A stretch of 64,000 nucleotides of DNA from G965215145 sp965215145 (GCA_965215145.1 OZ244038.1:2046001-2110000); one strand, 5' to 3'. Shown: positions 16,168 to 25,586, counted from the stretch's first letter. Notes: generated from the letters alone by a model not told the origin. Program-made: numbers and translations.

Positions 16168-17028
16168 ATGGACATCCGCAACGTCGCCGTCATCGGCGCC
16201 GGCACGATGGGCAACGGCATCGCCCACGTCTTCGCCCTCGCCGGCCACGACGTCACCCTCCTCGACCTCAGCCAGGACCGCCTGGACCGCGGGCTCGCCA
16301 CCATCGAAAAGAACCTCGGGCGGCAGGTCGCCAAGGGGAAGATCACCCACGAGGAGCAGGCCGAGACGCTGGCCCGCATCACCCGCGGCACCAACCTCAG
16401 GAAGCGCCTGAGGGACGTCGACCTCGTCGTCGAGGCGGCGACGGAGAACCCGGAGGTGAAGGCGGAGCTCTTCCGCGAAATCGACGAGGCCGCGCCGGCC
16501 GGGGCCGTCCTGGCTACCAACACGTCGTCGATCTCGATCACCCGGATCGCCGCCGAGACCCGCCGGCCGGAGCAGGTCATCGGGATGCACTTCTTCAACC
16601 CGGTCCCCGTGATGAAGCTCGTCGAGATCGTCCGGGGCCTCGAGACCTCGGACGCGACCTACCAGGCCGTCCGCGCCCTCGCCGAGAAGCTCGGCAAGAC
16701 GCCCGTCGAGGTCAACGACTACGCGGGGTTCGTCTCGAACCGGATCCTGATGCCGATGATCAACGAGGCCGTCTACTGCGTGATGGAGGGGGTCGCGGAG
16801 CCGGAGGCGATCGACACGGTGATGCGGCTCGGCATGGCGCACCCGATGGGGCCGCTGACGCTGGCCGACTTCATCGGGCTCGACGTGTGCCTCTCGATCA
16901 TGGAGGTCCTCCACCGCGAGCTCGGCGACGCGAAGTACCGCCCGTGCCCGCTCCTGCGGAAGATGGTCGTCGCCGGCCGCCTCGGGCGGAAGTCCGGGCG
17001 CGGGTTCTACGACTACGCCGAGGCGTAA
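16168..17028 (+). CDS. 3-hydroxybutyryl-CoA (3-hydroxyacyl-CoA) dehydrogenase
   Basis: 286 residues, the typical size of the stand-alone enzyme. The NAD-binding fold starts at residue ~5 (VIGAGTMGNGIAHVFALAGH). The family signature is present (ATNTSSISITRIA, GMHFFNPVPVMKLVEIVRG, NDYAGFVSNRILMPMINEA with the catalytic His in GMHFFNP). The C-terminal domain covers AMRLGMAHPMGPL-type and GRKSGRGFYDY motifs. It reversibly oxidises 3-hydroxyacyl-CoA to 3-ketoacyl-CoA, the substrate of the thiolase upstream. Confidence 0.95.
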   Translation: MDIRNVAVIGAGTMGNGIAHVFALAGHDVTLLDLSQDRLDRGLATIEKNLGRQVAKGKITHEEQAETLARITRGTNLRKRLRDVDLVVEAATENPEVKAELFREIDEAAPAGAVLATNTSSISITRIAAETRRPEQVIGMHFFNPVPVMKLVEIVRGLETSDATYQAVRALAEKLGKTPVEVNDYAGFVSNRILMPMINEAVYCVMEGVAEPEAIDTVMRLGMAHPMGPLTLADFIGLDVCLSIMEVLHRELGDAKYRPCPLLRKMVVAGRLGRKSGRGFYDYAEA

Positions 17029-17103
17029 GGGGGGGAGCGCCTGCCTTGTAACGGCGGATCCGCAGGTCTACCTTCGCCGCCATCACGGCTAACCCCTCCC
17101 GTA

Positions 17104-17475
17104 ATGCTTAGGCGCCCCGTCCGACTCCTCCTCACGGCATCCGTTCTCGCCGCCCCTGGCTGCTCCCTACTCGGTAGCGACGGCGAGGCCGGCGTCTTCG
17201 CGGGCACCTTCTCCCACGGGTTCGAGGTCTCGGCCTTCGAGCCATGCGACGAGGCCGAGACGTGGTGGGTAAGTGAGAGCGAGGGCTACCGGGAGCTGTT
17301 CGAGCGTTACGCCGAGGCGGTCGGGCCAGCCAACGAGTACGCGGAGGCCTACGTGCGCATCCGGGGCGACCTCACGGGCGGGGGGGAGTACGGTCACCTC
17401 GGCGCCTACGACCGAGAGGTGAGCGTGGAGGAGGTGCTCGAGGTCCGAGCCCTGACGGGCGAGGGGTGCGAGTGA
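17104..17475 (+). CDS. Small predicted lipoprotein, function unknown
   Basis: 123 residues. Signal peptide II motif LLLTASVLAAPGC gives a mature N-terminal Cys. The mature part contains SAFEPCDEAETWWVSESEGY and VRIRGDLTGGGEYGHLGAYDREVSVEEVLEV, a beta-rich look that recalls small NlpE-like lipoproteins, but the resemblance is too weak to name. Three Cys residues remain besides the lipid one or near it (EPCDE, GEGCE). Confidence 0.7.
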   Translation: MLRRPVRLLLTASVLAAPGCSLLGSDGEAGVFAGTFSHGFEVSAFEPCDEAETWWVSESEGYRELFERYAEAVGPANEYAEAYVRIRGDLTGGGEYGHLGAYDREVSVEEVLEVRALTGEGCE

Positions 17476-17490
17476 GGCCTTAGGGAGACC

Positions 17491-18210
17491 CTACATCGCC
17501 TCGATGACGCCGGTCGGCATCTCCGCCGGCTCGGCGCCGTAGCGGAACAGCGCCGCCTTCCCGAACAACTCTGTCCGCTCGCCGTCCACCGCGAGCCACG
17601 CCCCCTCGGGTAGCCCGACCACCGGCACCGACGGGTTCGCCACGAGGAACTCGGCGATCCGGTCCGGCCGGGTCTCGCCGCCGTGGTTGGGGATGGACGC
17701 GGCGGTGTAATGCGGGTTGATCTGGAACGGCACGAGCCCGAGCGCCTCGAACGCCGGCGGCTCGACGATGGGCATGTCGTTCGTCGTCTTGATCGTCGGG
17801 CACGCCACGTTGGCCCCCGCGCTCCAGCCGACGTACGGCACGCCGCCGTTGACGCGGGCTCGGATGGCGGGGAGCAGGTCGTGCCGGCACAGCTCGCGGA
17901 GGAGGAGCCACGTGTTCCCCCCGCCGATCACGACGGCCTCGGCCTCCTCGACGGCGCGGCGCGGGTCGTCGGCCTCGTGGATCGAGTCGACCCCGTAGCC
18001 GAGTGGCTCGAACCGCTCGCGGACGCGGGCGGCGTAGTCGTCCCACGAGAGCGTGACGCCGGCGTAGGGCACGAAGAGGACCCGCTCTCGCTCGGCGCCG
18101 AGGTGGTCGCGTAGGGCGTCGGCGGCGTGGTCGAGGAAGCCGCCGCCGGGGTTGCGGGAGTTGCTGAGCAGGAGGAGGCGGCGCTGCGGATCGGTCGGGA
18201 GGACGGACAC
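17491..18210 (-). CDS. pepE: Dipeptidase E (alpha-aspartyl dipeptidase), S51 family
   Basis: 239 residues. It hydrolyses Asp-X dipeptides in the cytoplasm. The nucleophile lies in VGWSAGANVA and the other conserved segments are VIGGGNTWLLLREL, INPHYTA (His) and a late GLPEGAWLAV region. N-terminal LLLLSNSRNPGGGFLDHA matches the family start. Length is normal. Stand-alone gene between a lipoprotein (convergent) and a DUF4870 gene. Confidence 0.92.
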   Translation of the reverse strand: MSVLPTDPQRRLLLLSNSRNPGGGFLDHAADALRDHLGAERERVLFVPYAGVTLSWDDYAARVRERFEPLGYGVDSIHEADDPRRAVEEAEAVVIGGGNTWLLLRELCRHDLLPAIRARVNGGVPYVGWSAGANVACPTIKTTNDMPIVEPPAFEALGLVPFQINPHYTAASIPNHGGETRPDRIAEFLVANPSVPVVGLPEGAWLAVDGERTELFGKAALFRYGAEPAEMPTGVIEAM

Positions 18211-18289
18211 GGGGGAGCGGGAGGATGAGTGGGGCCGGAATTTAGACGCACGGCCCCTCTCGCCCCCCAGGCGTCGTCACCGGGTGCCG

Positions 18290-18649
18290 CTACCGGATGA
18301 AGTGGATCGTGAGGGGGTAGTGGTAGAAGTCCCCATCGCGGGCGTGGAGTGCGGCGACGACCGGGAGGGCCACCATCGCGATCAGCACGAGCGGCAGCAG
18401 CAACAGCCCGATCCCCACGACGGTCAGCAGCCCGGCGACGGCAGCGGCGAGGAACATCGTGAGGTGGAAGTTGACGACCTCCTTGCCCTGCTCGTCGAGG
18501 AAGACGTCGTCGTCGCGCTTGAGGAGCCAGACCACGAGAGGGCCGAGTACGAACCCGACCCCGTTGCCGAGGAGGCCGACGAGGGCGCTGAGGTGGAGGA
18601 GGGTGGCGGAGCGGGCGCGCTCGGGGCGCGGGAGCGAGGCGGTAGGCAT
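18290..18649 (-). CDS. DUF4870 domain membrane protein
   Basis: 119 residues with three predicted transmembrane helices (LSALVGLLGNGVGFVLGPLVVWLL, FHLTMFLAAAVAGLLTVVGIG, LVLIAMVALPVVAALHA). The conserved DUF4870 pattern is present: KRDDDVFLDEQGKEVVNFHL between helices 1 and 2, and a C-terminal Y.YPLTIHFIR. Function unknown. Divergent from the DUF2188 gene. Confidence 0.82.
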   Translation of the reverse strand: MPTASLPRPERARSATLLHLSALVGLLGNGVGFVLGPLVVWLLKRDDDVFLDEQGKEVVNFHLTMFLAAAVAGLLTVVGIGLLLLPLVLIAMVALPVVAALHARDGDFYHYPLTIHFIR

Positions 18650-18768
18650 GGCGGGCGCGGTGGAGAGAGGCAGGCTGCGGGTTAGATCATTTGCAGCGGA
18701 AGGGGTATCATAGGGTACTCACGCCCCGCCCCTGGGGTTGCCGCAAGCCTAGCCTCCTGGATATCCCT

Positions 18769-19080
18769 ATGGCCGAGACCGTCGTCTACCACGTCGTCCC
18801 CAGCGGGGACGTGTGGGCCGTCAAGAAGCAGGGCTCCGAGCACGCCTCCCGCGTCGCCGAGACGCAGAAGCAGGCCCTCGACCACGCCCGCACGTTCGCC
18901 CGCAATCAGGCCCCGGCCCGCATCATCCTCCACGGCGACGACGGCGCCATCGAGTCGCAGATCGTCGTGGAGGGCGCGCCGGGATGGTCCGGCCGGCTGA
19001 CCTCGGCGCCGGTGCTGACGGGGGTCGCCCTCGCCGTGATCGCCACGGCTGGCATCTGGTGCCTCGCCGACCGGGACTGA
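18769..19080 (+). CDS. DUF2188 domain protein with C-terminal membrane anchor
   Basis: 103 residues. Residues ~5-65 match the DUF2188 pattern (VYHVVPSGDVWAVKKQGSEHASRVAETQKQALDHAR, ARIILHGDDGAIESQ). A C-terminal hydrophobic helix (VLTGVALAVIATAGIWCLA) likely anchors it in the membrane with the soluble part in the cytoplasm. Function unknown. Confidence 0.75.
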   Translation: MAETVVYHVVPSGDVWAVKKQGSEHASRVAETQKQALDHARTFARNQAPARIILHGDDGAIESQIVVEGAPGWSGRLTSAPVLTGVALAVIATAGIWCLADRD

Positions 19081-19098
19081 GCTCGGCTGGCCCCCGCG

Positions 19099-19599
19099 CT
19101 ACTCCGGCGCCACCGACGGGTCGCAGCCGTCGAGCCGCCGGGTGTCGGTGACGCGGACCGTCTTCCAGCCGGCCTCGGTGCGGACGAGGTGGAAGGCGTT
19201 GACGCCGCAGTGGCTGAAGGTGCCGCCGAGATAGAACGCGTACGGCATCCATGCCGCCGCGAGGTCGCCGTCGAGCTGCACCGTGATCGGCCCGATCCGC
19301 TCGTCGAACATGGGCTGCCCACCGCCGACCAGCGCGTGCTCCCCACCGATCACCGCGGCGAACTGCTCGACGGGCGTCCCCGTGACCTGCAGCGCCCCCC
19401 CCGGCGTGCGGCCCACGGAGACGAGCGCGGCGCCCTCGTGGAAGTGGTCGCGGACGGCCGCGCCGTCCCCCGCCTGCATCGCGTCGAACAGCCCGACGAT
19501 GGCGGCGCGGACGGCGTCGGCTTCGGCGTCCGGCGCATCCTGCGCCGCGGCGAGGGGGGCAGCGAGGAGCAGGAGGGCGGGGGCGAGAAGGCGGCGCAT
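19099..19599 (-). CDS. Exported SnoaL/NTF2-like (DUF4440-type) protein
   Basis: 166 residues. Signal peptide (RRLLAPALLLLAAPLAAAQ) then an NTF2-like fold: VRAAIVGLFDAMQAGDGAAVRDHFHEGAAL, an inner strand ITVQLDGDLAAAWMPYAFYLGG and a C-terminal FHLVRTEAGWKTVRVTDTRR. Two Cys (HCGVN, DGCDP) could form a disulfide in the periplasm. Enzymatic activity not predictable. Confidence 0.8.
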   Translation of the reverse strand: MRRLLAPALLLLAAPLAAAQDAPDAEADAVRAAIVGLFDAMQAGDGAAVRDHFHEGAALVSVGRTPGGALQVTGTPVEQFAAVIGGEHALVGGGQPMFDERIGPITVQLDGDLAAAWMPYAFYLGGTFSHCGVNAFHLVRTEAGWKTVRVTDTRRLDGCDPSVAPE

Positions 19600-19662
19600 G
19601 GAGGTGGGATCCGGATGGAGCGGAAGCTACGGGACCGGGCCATCCCTCAGCTCCGACGCCCC

Positions 19663-20808
19663 TCAGCGCAGCACCCGCTCCCACCAGCGTCGGTCCCGGC
19701 GCATCTCCTCCGCCTCCTCGGCGCGGACGTCGGCCACGGCCCGGCTCGGGATCAGCCCCCAGTCGGCGCAGAGGCCGGCGGCGTCGCCGGTGTGGGGGAC
19801 GGGCCGGGCCGGCACGCCGAGCGCGCGGATCTCGGCGCAGAGGCCGTGGACCTCGCGGTCCCGCGCCTCGCCCTGGGCCACGTCCCGGAGGAGCACCCCC
19901 ACGAACCGGCCTGGCGCCTCGGCCACGGCGTCGCGGTAGATCTCCGGGTCGTGCTGCCCGCTGTCGCCGATGAGCAGGAACGGGAGGTCGGGGTAGGCCC
20001 GCCGGAGCCGGCGGATCCAGCCGAGCTTGTGCTCGCCGTGGCCCCTCTTGAACAGCTTGCCGGGGTCGATCCCGAAGTCCTTCAGGAAGATCGGCCCCTC
20101 GGGGATGCGGCGGTGGCGCATGAACGCGTGGAACTGCCCAAACGCGTTCCACGGGCTGCTCGACACGTAGAAGATCGGGTTCCACTCCTGCTCACCCGTG
20201 CCGCTCTGGAGCGCGCGGTAGAGCGCCGCGACACCGGGGAACGGGAGCCGCGTGAGGTCGCTGTTGAGCAGCACGCTCCGGGCGTGCTTCAGCTTGTTCG
20301 TCGCCCCCGTGACGACGACCGTGTCGTCGAGGTCGCTGATGACGGCGAAGCGGGCCTCCGGCGGGGGGACGAGCATGCGCGCGTCGGTGCGGGCCTGCGC
20401 GGGCCTCTCGGGCTTCGGGTCGAGGAGGTCCAGGCGGACGCGGTGCCACGGCCGCTCGGGCGGCGCCGGCGGGGGGTACTGGAAGCGGACGTAGCCGTCG
20501 CCGTCGCCGACCGCGTCGAGCGTGGTGGCGCCGTAGGTGAGGCGGACGCGGGCGCCGGGCACCTCGTCGCTCTCGATCCGCTGGAGGCTCTGCCGGACGT
20601 TCTTCCACACGCTCTGCCCCGCCTCGGCCTCGATGGGCGGATCGTCCAGGACGCGCACCATGAGGTGCAGCTCGTCCGCCGTCCCGTAGCCGAGGTACGG
20701 GCGGATGCGGAGGTGCTGCCAGAGGTCGAGCCGCCGCTTGGCCGTGACCTTCGCGCGGTCGTAGACGGCCTCGACGGGGGGGAGGAGGCGAGTGAGGAGC
20801 TTCAGCAT
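19663..20808 (-). CDS. App1-like phosphatidate phosphatase family protein (DUF2183)
   Basis: 381 residues. The C-terminal half contains the HAD-like catalytic start FAVISDLDDTVVVTGATNK (DxDxT), then FYVSSSPWNAFGQFHAFM and LPFLLIGDSGQHDPEIYRD, the conserved blocks of DUF2183/App1. The N-terminal ~150 residues form a beta-rich domain including VRLDLLDP. Yeast App1 is a phosphatidate phosphatase; bacterial substrates are unknown. No signal peptide is obvious. Confidence 0.85.
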   Translation of the reverse strand: MLKLLTRLLPPVEAVYDRAKVTAKRRLDLWQHLRIRPYLGYGTADELHLMVRVLDDPPIEAEAGQSVWKNVRQSLQRIESDEVPGARVRLTYGATTLDAVGDGDGYVRFQYPPPAPPERPWHRVRLDLLDPKPERPAQARTDARMLVPPPEARFAVISDLDDTVVVTGATNKLKHARSVLLNSDLTRLPFPGVAALYRALQSGTGEQEWNPIFYVSSSPWNAFGQFHAFMRHRRIPEGPIFLKDFGIDPGKLFKRGHGEHKLGWIRRLRRAYPDLPFLLIGDSGQHDPEIYRDAVAEAPGRFVGVLLRDVAQGEARDREVHGLCAEIRALGVPARPVPHTGDAAGLCADWGLIPSRAVADVRAEEAEEMRRDRRWWERVLR

Positions 20809-20869
20809 CGGGAGGGGCAGCGGAGAGGGGAGCGCCCCGCACCCGCGATGCCGCCGCGCTGTTCCGCCC

Positions 20870-23800
20870 TCACGCCTCGCCCTCCAGCGCGACGGCGTCG
20901 CGGCCGAAGAGGCGGTAGGCGGCCTGCATCAGCTCCGGCGTCGGCTCCACGAGGCCCTGCCGTGCGCGCAGCCGCACCGGCTTAGCCACGGCACGGGCCG
21001 TCACGTTGAACTGGAGCGGCACGGCCCCGCGGTTCCGCTCGCAGAGCCCGTGGAATTCTTCTAGCGCCTCCGGCTCCATGGCGTCGGCGTCGAGGCGCAG
21101 CACGATCCGCTTGACGAACTGCTCGCGGACCTTCCACATCGGGTCCACCGACATCGCCTTCAGCTTGATCCCGCCCCGGACCTCGGCCTGCCCGCGCACC
21201 ATCACCACCTCGTCGGGCTTGAGGAGGTGGCTGACGCGCTCGTAGACGCTCGTGAACAGGACGACTTCGCCCTGGCCCGTCTGGTCCTCCAGCATCATGA
21301 ACGCCATCGGCTTGCCGGCCTTCGTCGTGATCTCCTTGACCTCGGTGATGATGCCGCAGGCGCGGTGGTCGCGCTCCAGGTCCAGCTCCTCGGGGCGGCC
21401 GAGGAAGGCGGTCACGAACGCCTTGACCTCGGCCTCGTAGGCGTCGAGGGGGTGGCCGGAGACGTAGAACCCGACGAGGTCGCGCTCGTGGCGCAGCGCC
21501 TCCCCGCGCGTCCACGGCTCGACGTGCGGGAGGTTCGGCTCGAAGTCGTCGGCCCCGCCCGCGCTCGCGTCGCCGAAGAGGGAGTTCTGGCCGAGCGCCT
21601 TGTTGACCTGGTACTGCTGCCCGAACCGGTAGGCGTCCTCGGCCGCGTGGGCGACCTGCGCGCGGTGCCCCTCGGCGAAGTCGAACGCGCCCGCCTTCGC
21701 CAGCGCCTCCACGACCGTCTTGTTGACCGCGCCGAGGTCCACCCGCTTGCAGAAGTCGAACAGCGACTCAAACGGGCCGTTCATCGCGCGCTCGCGGACG
21801 ATGGCCTCGATGGCCCCCTCGCCGACGCCCCGGATGGCGTAGAGCCCGAACCGGACCTGCCCGTCCTCGACCGAGAAGGCGTGGACCGAGCGGTTCACGC
21901 ACGGGGGCAGCAGCGTCAGCCCCATCCGCCGCGCCTCGTCCAGCGCGATGGCGAGCTTCTTCGAGTCGCCGGCCTCCGTGGTGAGGTGGGCCGCCATGAA
22001 CTCCGGCGGGTAGTGCGCTTTGAGGTAGGCGGTGTGATACGCCACCAAACTGTAGGCGGCACTGTGAGATTTATTAAATCCGTAGCCCGCGAACTTCGCC
22101 ATCATGTCGAAGACCTCGTTGGCCTTCGCCTCGCCCACCCCGTTCTCCGCCGCGCCCTCCACGAACACGACGCGCTGCTTGTCCATCTCGGACTGCTTCT
22201 TCTTGCCCATCGCGCGGCGGAGGAGGTCGGCACCGCCGAGGGTGTAGCCGCCCATCGTCTGCGCCATCTGCATCACCTGCTCCTGGTAGACCGGGATGCC
22301 GTAGGTCGGCGCCAGGATTTCTTCCAGCATGGGGTGGGGGAAGTCCACCGGTTCCATCCCGTGCTTGCGCATGATGTAGGTCGGGATGAGGTCCATCGGG
22401 CCGGGGCGGTAGAGCGCGTTCATCGCGATGAGGTCGTCGATGCCCGTGGGCTTGAGCTTGCGCATCCACTCCCGCATCCCCTCGCTCTCGAACTGGAACA
22501 CGCCTACGGTGTCGCCGCGCTGGAAGAGCCGGTACGTCTCGGCGTCGTCGAGCGGCAGCGCGTCGAGGTCGATCTCCTCGCCGTGGGTCTCCCGGATGAG
22601 GGCGAGCGCGTCGTCGAGGACGGTGAGCGTCTTGAGCCCGAGGAAGTCCATCTTCAGCAGCCCGAACTCCTCGACCCACTTGCCGTCATACTGCGTCGTC
22701 ATCGCGTCGCCCGCGCCGCCCTTGCCGCGCTGGATCGAGACGGGGACGTACTGGCTCACGTCGCCGGGGGCGATGATGACGCCGGCGGCGTGGACGCCGG
22801 TGTGCCGCGCCGAGCCCTCCAGCACCGTCGCGTAGTGCATCAGCTTGCGGATGTTCGGGTCCGGGCTGTCGTAGAGCTCGCGGAACTCCGGGACACCCTT
22901 CTTCGCGTCCTCAAGACTCACCTTCACGCCGTCCGGAACGAGCTTGGCGATCCGGTCGGCCTCGGGGAGCGGGACCTCCAGCACGCGCGCCACGTCGCGG
23001 ATCACCGACTTCGAGCCCATCGTCCCGAACGTCACGATCTGGCAGACCGACTCGCGGCCGTACTTCTCGACGACGTAGTCGATCACCTTGGCGCGGCCCC
23101 GGTCGTCGAAGTCGATGTCGATGTCGGGCATCGAGACGCGCTCGGGGTTCAGGAAGCGCTCAAAAAGCAGGTCGTATTCCAGCGGGTCGATGTTGGTGAT
23201 CCCGAGGCAGTACGCCACGGCCGAGCCCGCCGCCGACCCGCGCCCCGGCCCGACGGAGACGCCGAGCTCGCGGGCCGCCGTCGTGAAGTCCTGCACGATC
23301 AGGAAGTACCCGTCGAACCCCATCTGCCCGATGATCCGGAGCTCGAGGTCGATCCGCTCCGTGACGGCCGCCGTCAGCTCGGGGTAGCGGGTCTTGGCGC
23401 CCTCGTAGACGAGGTGGCGGAGGTAGGCCCCCATGTCCGCCCCGAACGCCTCGGGCAGCGGGAAGTGCGGCATGAGGAGCTCGCCCATCGGGAGCTCGAA
23501 GGCGCACTTGTCGGCCACCTCGCGCGTCGCGTCGAGCGCGGCGTCGATCACGCGGGCGTCGCCGACCGACTGCTGGAAGGCCGCCTGCATCTGCGGCAGC
23601 GACTTGAGGTAGAACTGGTCGTTCTCGAACTTCATCCGGCCGGGGTCCGAGAGGCCCTTCCCGGTCTGGAGGCAGAGCAGCACGTCCTGCGCCGCGGCGT
23701 CCTCCTGCTCGACGTAGTGGACGTCGTTGGTCGCCACGACCCTCACCCCGAACCGCTCGGCCCAGCGGAGTAGCACGGCGTTGCACGTCTGCTGGTCGGG

Positions 23801-24328
23801 GATGCCGTGGTCCTGGATCTCGACGTAGTAGTCGTCGCCGAAGATGTCGAGGTAGCCCTTGAACACCTCCAGCCCCGCGTCCTCCCCCTTCTTCAGGATC
23901 GTCTGGAGCACCTCCCCCTGGAGGCAGCACGTCGTGGCGACGAGCCCGGCGCTGTGTTCCTTCAGCGTCTCCCGGTCGATCCGCGGCTTGTAGTAGTAGC
24001 CGTCGGTGTAGGAGAGGGAGGAGAGGCGGATGAGGTTCCGGTAGCCCTCCTCGTCCTTCGCCAGCAGCACCTGGTGGTAGCGGGTCCGGTCGCTCTTGTC
24101 GCCCATCCCGCTGGGGGTGACGTAGAACTCGCACCCGATGATGGGCTGGACGCCGGCCCGCTGCGCGCTGGTGTAGAACTCCGGCACCCCGAACAGATTC
24201 CCGTGGTCGGTGATGGCGAGGGCGGGGACCTCCATCTCAGCCGCCTTCGCGACTAGGCTCTTGATGCGGGCGGCGCCGTCGAGGAGGGAGTACTGGGTGT
24301 GGCAGTGGAGGTGGCAGAGCTCGGGCAA
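20870..24328 (-). CDS. dnaE: DNA polymerase III alpha subunit
   Basis: 1152 residues. Replicative polymerase catalytic subunit. The N-terminal PHP domain keeps its metal-binding residues (CHLHCHTQYSLLDGA, ALAITDHGNLFG). The C-family polymerase palm has PGRGSAAGS, MPDIDIDFDD (catalytic Asp pair) and LKMDFLGLKTLTVL (third Asp). Then follow the fingers (GVFQFESEGM, YRPGPMDLI, QEQVMQMAQ), tandem HhH (GLYAIRGVGEGAIEAIV), OB fold (ACGIITEVKEITTKAGKPMAF) and a C-terminal tail without a clear tau-binding motif. The intact PHP site suggests a metal-dependent proofreading role could persist. Stand-alone on the minus strand. Confidence 0.97.
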   Translation of the reverse strand: MPELCHLHCHTQYSLLDGAARIKSLVAKAAEMEVPALAITDHGNLFGVPEFYTSAQRAGVQPIIGCEFYVTPSGMGDKSDRTRYHQVLLAKDEEGYRNLIRLSSLSYTDGYYYKPRIDRETLKEHSAGLVATTCCLQGEVLQTILKKGEDAGLEVFKGYLDIFGDDYYVEIQDHGIPDQQTCNAVLLRWAERFGVRVVATNDVHYVEQEDAAAQDVLLCLQTGKGLSDPGRMKFENDQFYLKSLPQMQAAFQQSVGDARVIDAALDATREVADKCAFELPMGELLMPHFPLPEAFGADMGAYLRHLVYEGAKTRYPELTAAVTERIDLELRIIGQMGFDGYFLIVQDFTTAARELGVSVGPGRGSAAGSAVAYCLGITNIDPLEYDLLFERFLNPERVSMPDIDIDFDDRGRAKVIDYVVEKYGRESVCQIVTFGTMGSKSVIRDVARVLEVPLPEADRIAKLVPDGVKVSLEDAKKGVPEFRELYDSPDPNIRKLMHYATVLEGSARHTGVHAAGVIIAPGDVSQYVPVSIQRGKGGAGDAMTTQYDGKWVEEFGLLKMDFLGLKTLTVLDDALALIRETHGEEIDLDALPLDDAETYRLFQRGDTVGVFQFESEGMREWMRKLKPTGIDDLIAMNALYRPGPMDLIPTYIMRKHGMEPVDFPHPMLEEILAPTYGIPVYQEQVMQMAQTMGGYTLGGADLLRRAMGKKKQSEMDKQRVVFVEGAAENGVGEAKANEVFDMMAKFAGYGFNKSHSAAYSLVAYHTAYLKAHYPPEFMAAHLTTEAGDSKKLAIALDEARRMGLTLLPPCVNRSVHAFSVEDGQVRFGLYAIRGVGEGAIEAIVRERAMNGPFESLFDFCKRVDLGAVNKTVVEALAKAGAFDFAEGHRAQVAHAAEDAYRFGQQYQVNKALGQNSLFGDASAGGADDFEPNLPHVEPWTRGEALRHERDLVGFYVSGHPLDAYEAEVKAFVTAFLGRPEELDLERDHRACGIITEVKEITTKAGKPMAFMMLEDQTGQGEVVLFTSVYERVSHLLKPDEVVMVRGQAEVRGGIKLKAMSVDPMWKVREQFVKRIVLRLDADAMEPEALEEFHGLCERNRGAVPLQFNVTARAVAKPVRLRARQGLVEPTPELMQAAYRLFGRDAVALEGEA

Positions 24329-24499
24329 GGCGTGGGGGGGCGGGGTGACGGGTTCGGCGTGCCCGCAAGAAACCGGCGCGGCGGCGCGGCCTCAAGGGGT
24401 GTGGATAAGTAGGGGGATCAGGGAAGGGGGATTGGGGATTGGGGAGGAGCGCAGGGTTACGACCCCTCCACTTTTTCCTTCTTCCGCTCTCCCTGTCCC

Positions 24500-25210
24500 G
24501 TGACCGTCCTCTACCTCGACCGCTACCACCTCGGCGACCCGCTCTTTCTGAACCGACTCGCCCGCGACCTCGCCGCGTTCCAGCAGCCCATTCTACTCGT
24601 CCATGGTCCTGGTGAGGACGCCGAGCGGGCGCTTGAAGCCGAGGGGCGCCTCCCCGAGTGGCGGGGCTCCGTGCTCGCCGTCGGCACGCCGGAAGAGGCG
24701 GAGACGGTGGGGCGCGCGGCGCGCGGGCTCAACCGCCGGATTGCGCACGCGCTGAACGAGGCCGGCGTCGCCGCCGTCCGCCTGGACGGGGGGAGCCGGG
24801 GGCTGCTGCGCGCGGGCGCCGGCGGCTCGGTCGAGGAGGGCGAGGCGGGGTGGCTGAGTCCGCTCGTGCGGCAGGGCGCCGTGCCGGTCGTGGCGGCGCT
24901 CGTGCCGGACCCGGCCGGGGTGCACCAGGTCGATGCCGGGGCCGTCGTGGCGGTGCTGGCCGGGGCGCTCGGGGAGGAGGGGGGGGCTCCCGCTACGGCC
25001 GTGTTCCTGAAGCGAGGGGGCGAGCTCGAACGCGACGGCGAGCGACTGCGGGAGGCAGCCCTGGAAGACGTGCCGCAGGAGGCGCTCCCGGAGCCGGTGA
25101 CGGTCCGCGCGGCCCTGGACCGGGGCGCCCGCGCGGTGCTCTCGACGGTGAGCGGGCTGCGGCCGGAGGGCGTCGTGGGGACGAGGATAACGGCGAGGGT
25201 AACAGGGTGA
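24500..25210 (+). CDS. Degenerate acetylglutamate-kinase-like protein (amino acid kinase fold)
   Basis: 236 residues from GTG 24500. The segment order resembles ArgB: PILLVHGPGEDAE (in place of the substrate loop VHGGG), GLNRRIAHALNEAGVAAVRLDGG, GWLSPLVRQGAVPVVAALVPDPAG, HQVDAGAVVAVLAGAL (NADxxA helix) and a C-terminal VRAALDRGARAVLSTV. The N-terminal KxGG with the catalytic Lys is absent (LYLDRYHLGDP instead) and the second Gly of the substrate loop is Pro. It is probably catalytically altered or a pseudoenzyme. No arginine genes are next to it. Confidence 0.55.
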   Translation: MTVLYLDRYHLGDPLFLNRLARDLAAFQQPILLVHGPGEDAERALEAEGRLPEWRGSVLAVGTPEEAETVGRAARGLNRRIAHALNEAGVAAVRLDGGSRGLLRAGAGGSVEEGEAGWLSPLVRQGAVPVVAALVPDPAGVHQVDAGAVVAVLAGALGEEGGAPATAVFLKRGGELERDGERLREAALEDVPQEALPEPVTVRAALDRGARAVLSTVSGLRPEGVVGTRITARVTG

Positions 25211-25382
25211 AGCTTGGTATCAGGGGCTTTTCATTCAGAAAATCCCCCCAGACGGCGCGTTTTCGGGGCTTTCGGCTTGATTGTGTCGGCGCTGCCGTGT
25301 ATCATCGGGCCACACGCCTTTCGAACGGCGGCGCGGCTCGGCCCGCCGCCTCACCCATCCACACACACCTCCGAGGACCCGC

Positions 25383-25559
25383 ATGGCTCGCTACTCCGAA
25401 CTCAAGGACTACGTCGACTCGCTCGAGCGCGACTTCACACAGTTCTACGAAAAGAACAACAAGGCCGCCGGCACCCGCGTCCGCAAGGGGATGCAGGACC
25501 TGAAGAAGATGGCCCAGGACATCCGCGTCGAGATCCAGGAGAAGAAGGCGGACATGTAG
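25383..25559 (+). CDS. Histone H1/Hc1-like small basic protein
   Basis: 58 residues from ATG 25383 (MARYSELKDYVDSLERDFTQ). Mixed-charge helical peptide with the lineage-typical FYEKNNKAAGTRVRKGMQDLKKMAQDIR segment found in Bacteroidota histone H1-like proteins. The usual Lys/Ala-rich tail is absent; it ends EIQEKKADM. A nucleoid-associated role is inferred from family. Preceded by a ~170-base gap and followed by a hairpin terminator, so it is probably a single-gene, well-expressed transcript. Confidence 0.85.
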   Translation: MARYSELKDYVDSLERDFTQFYEKNNKAAGTRVRKGMQDLKKMAQDIRVEIQEKKADM

Positions 25560-25586
25560 TCCCCCTCGCCTCATCTGCTCCTTCGG

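Noticed and set aside
21227..23773. An 848-codon open frame on the plus strand opposite dnaE
   Set aside because: Antisense to an intact dnaE; low-complexity Arg/Val/Glu-rich translation and no recognisable domain.
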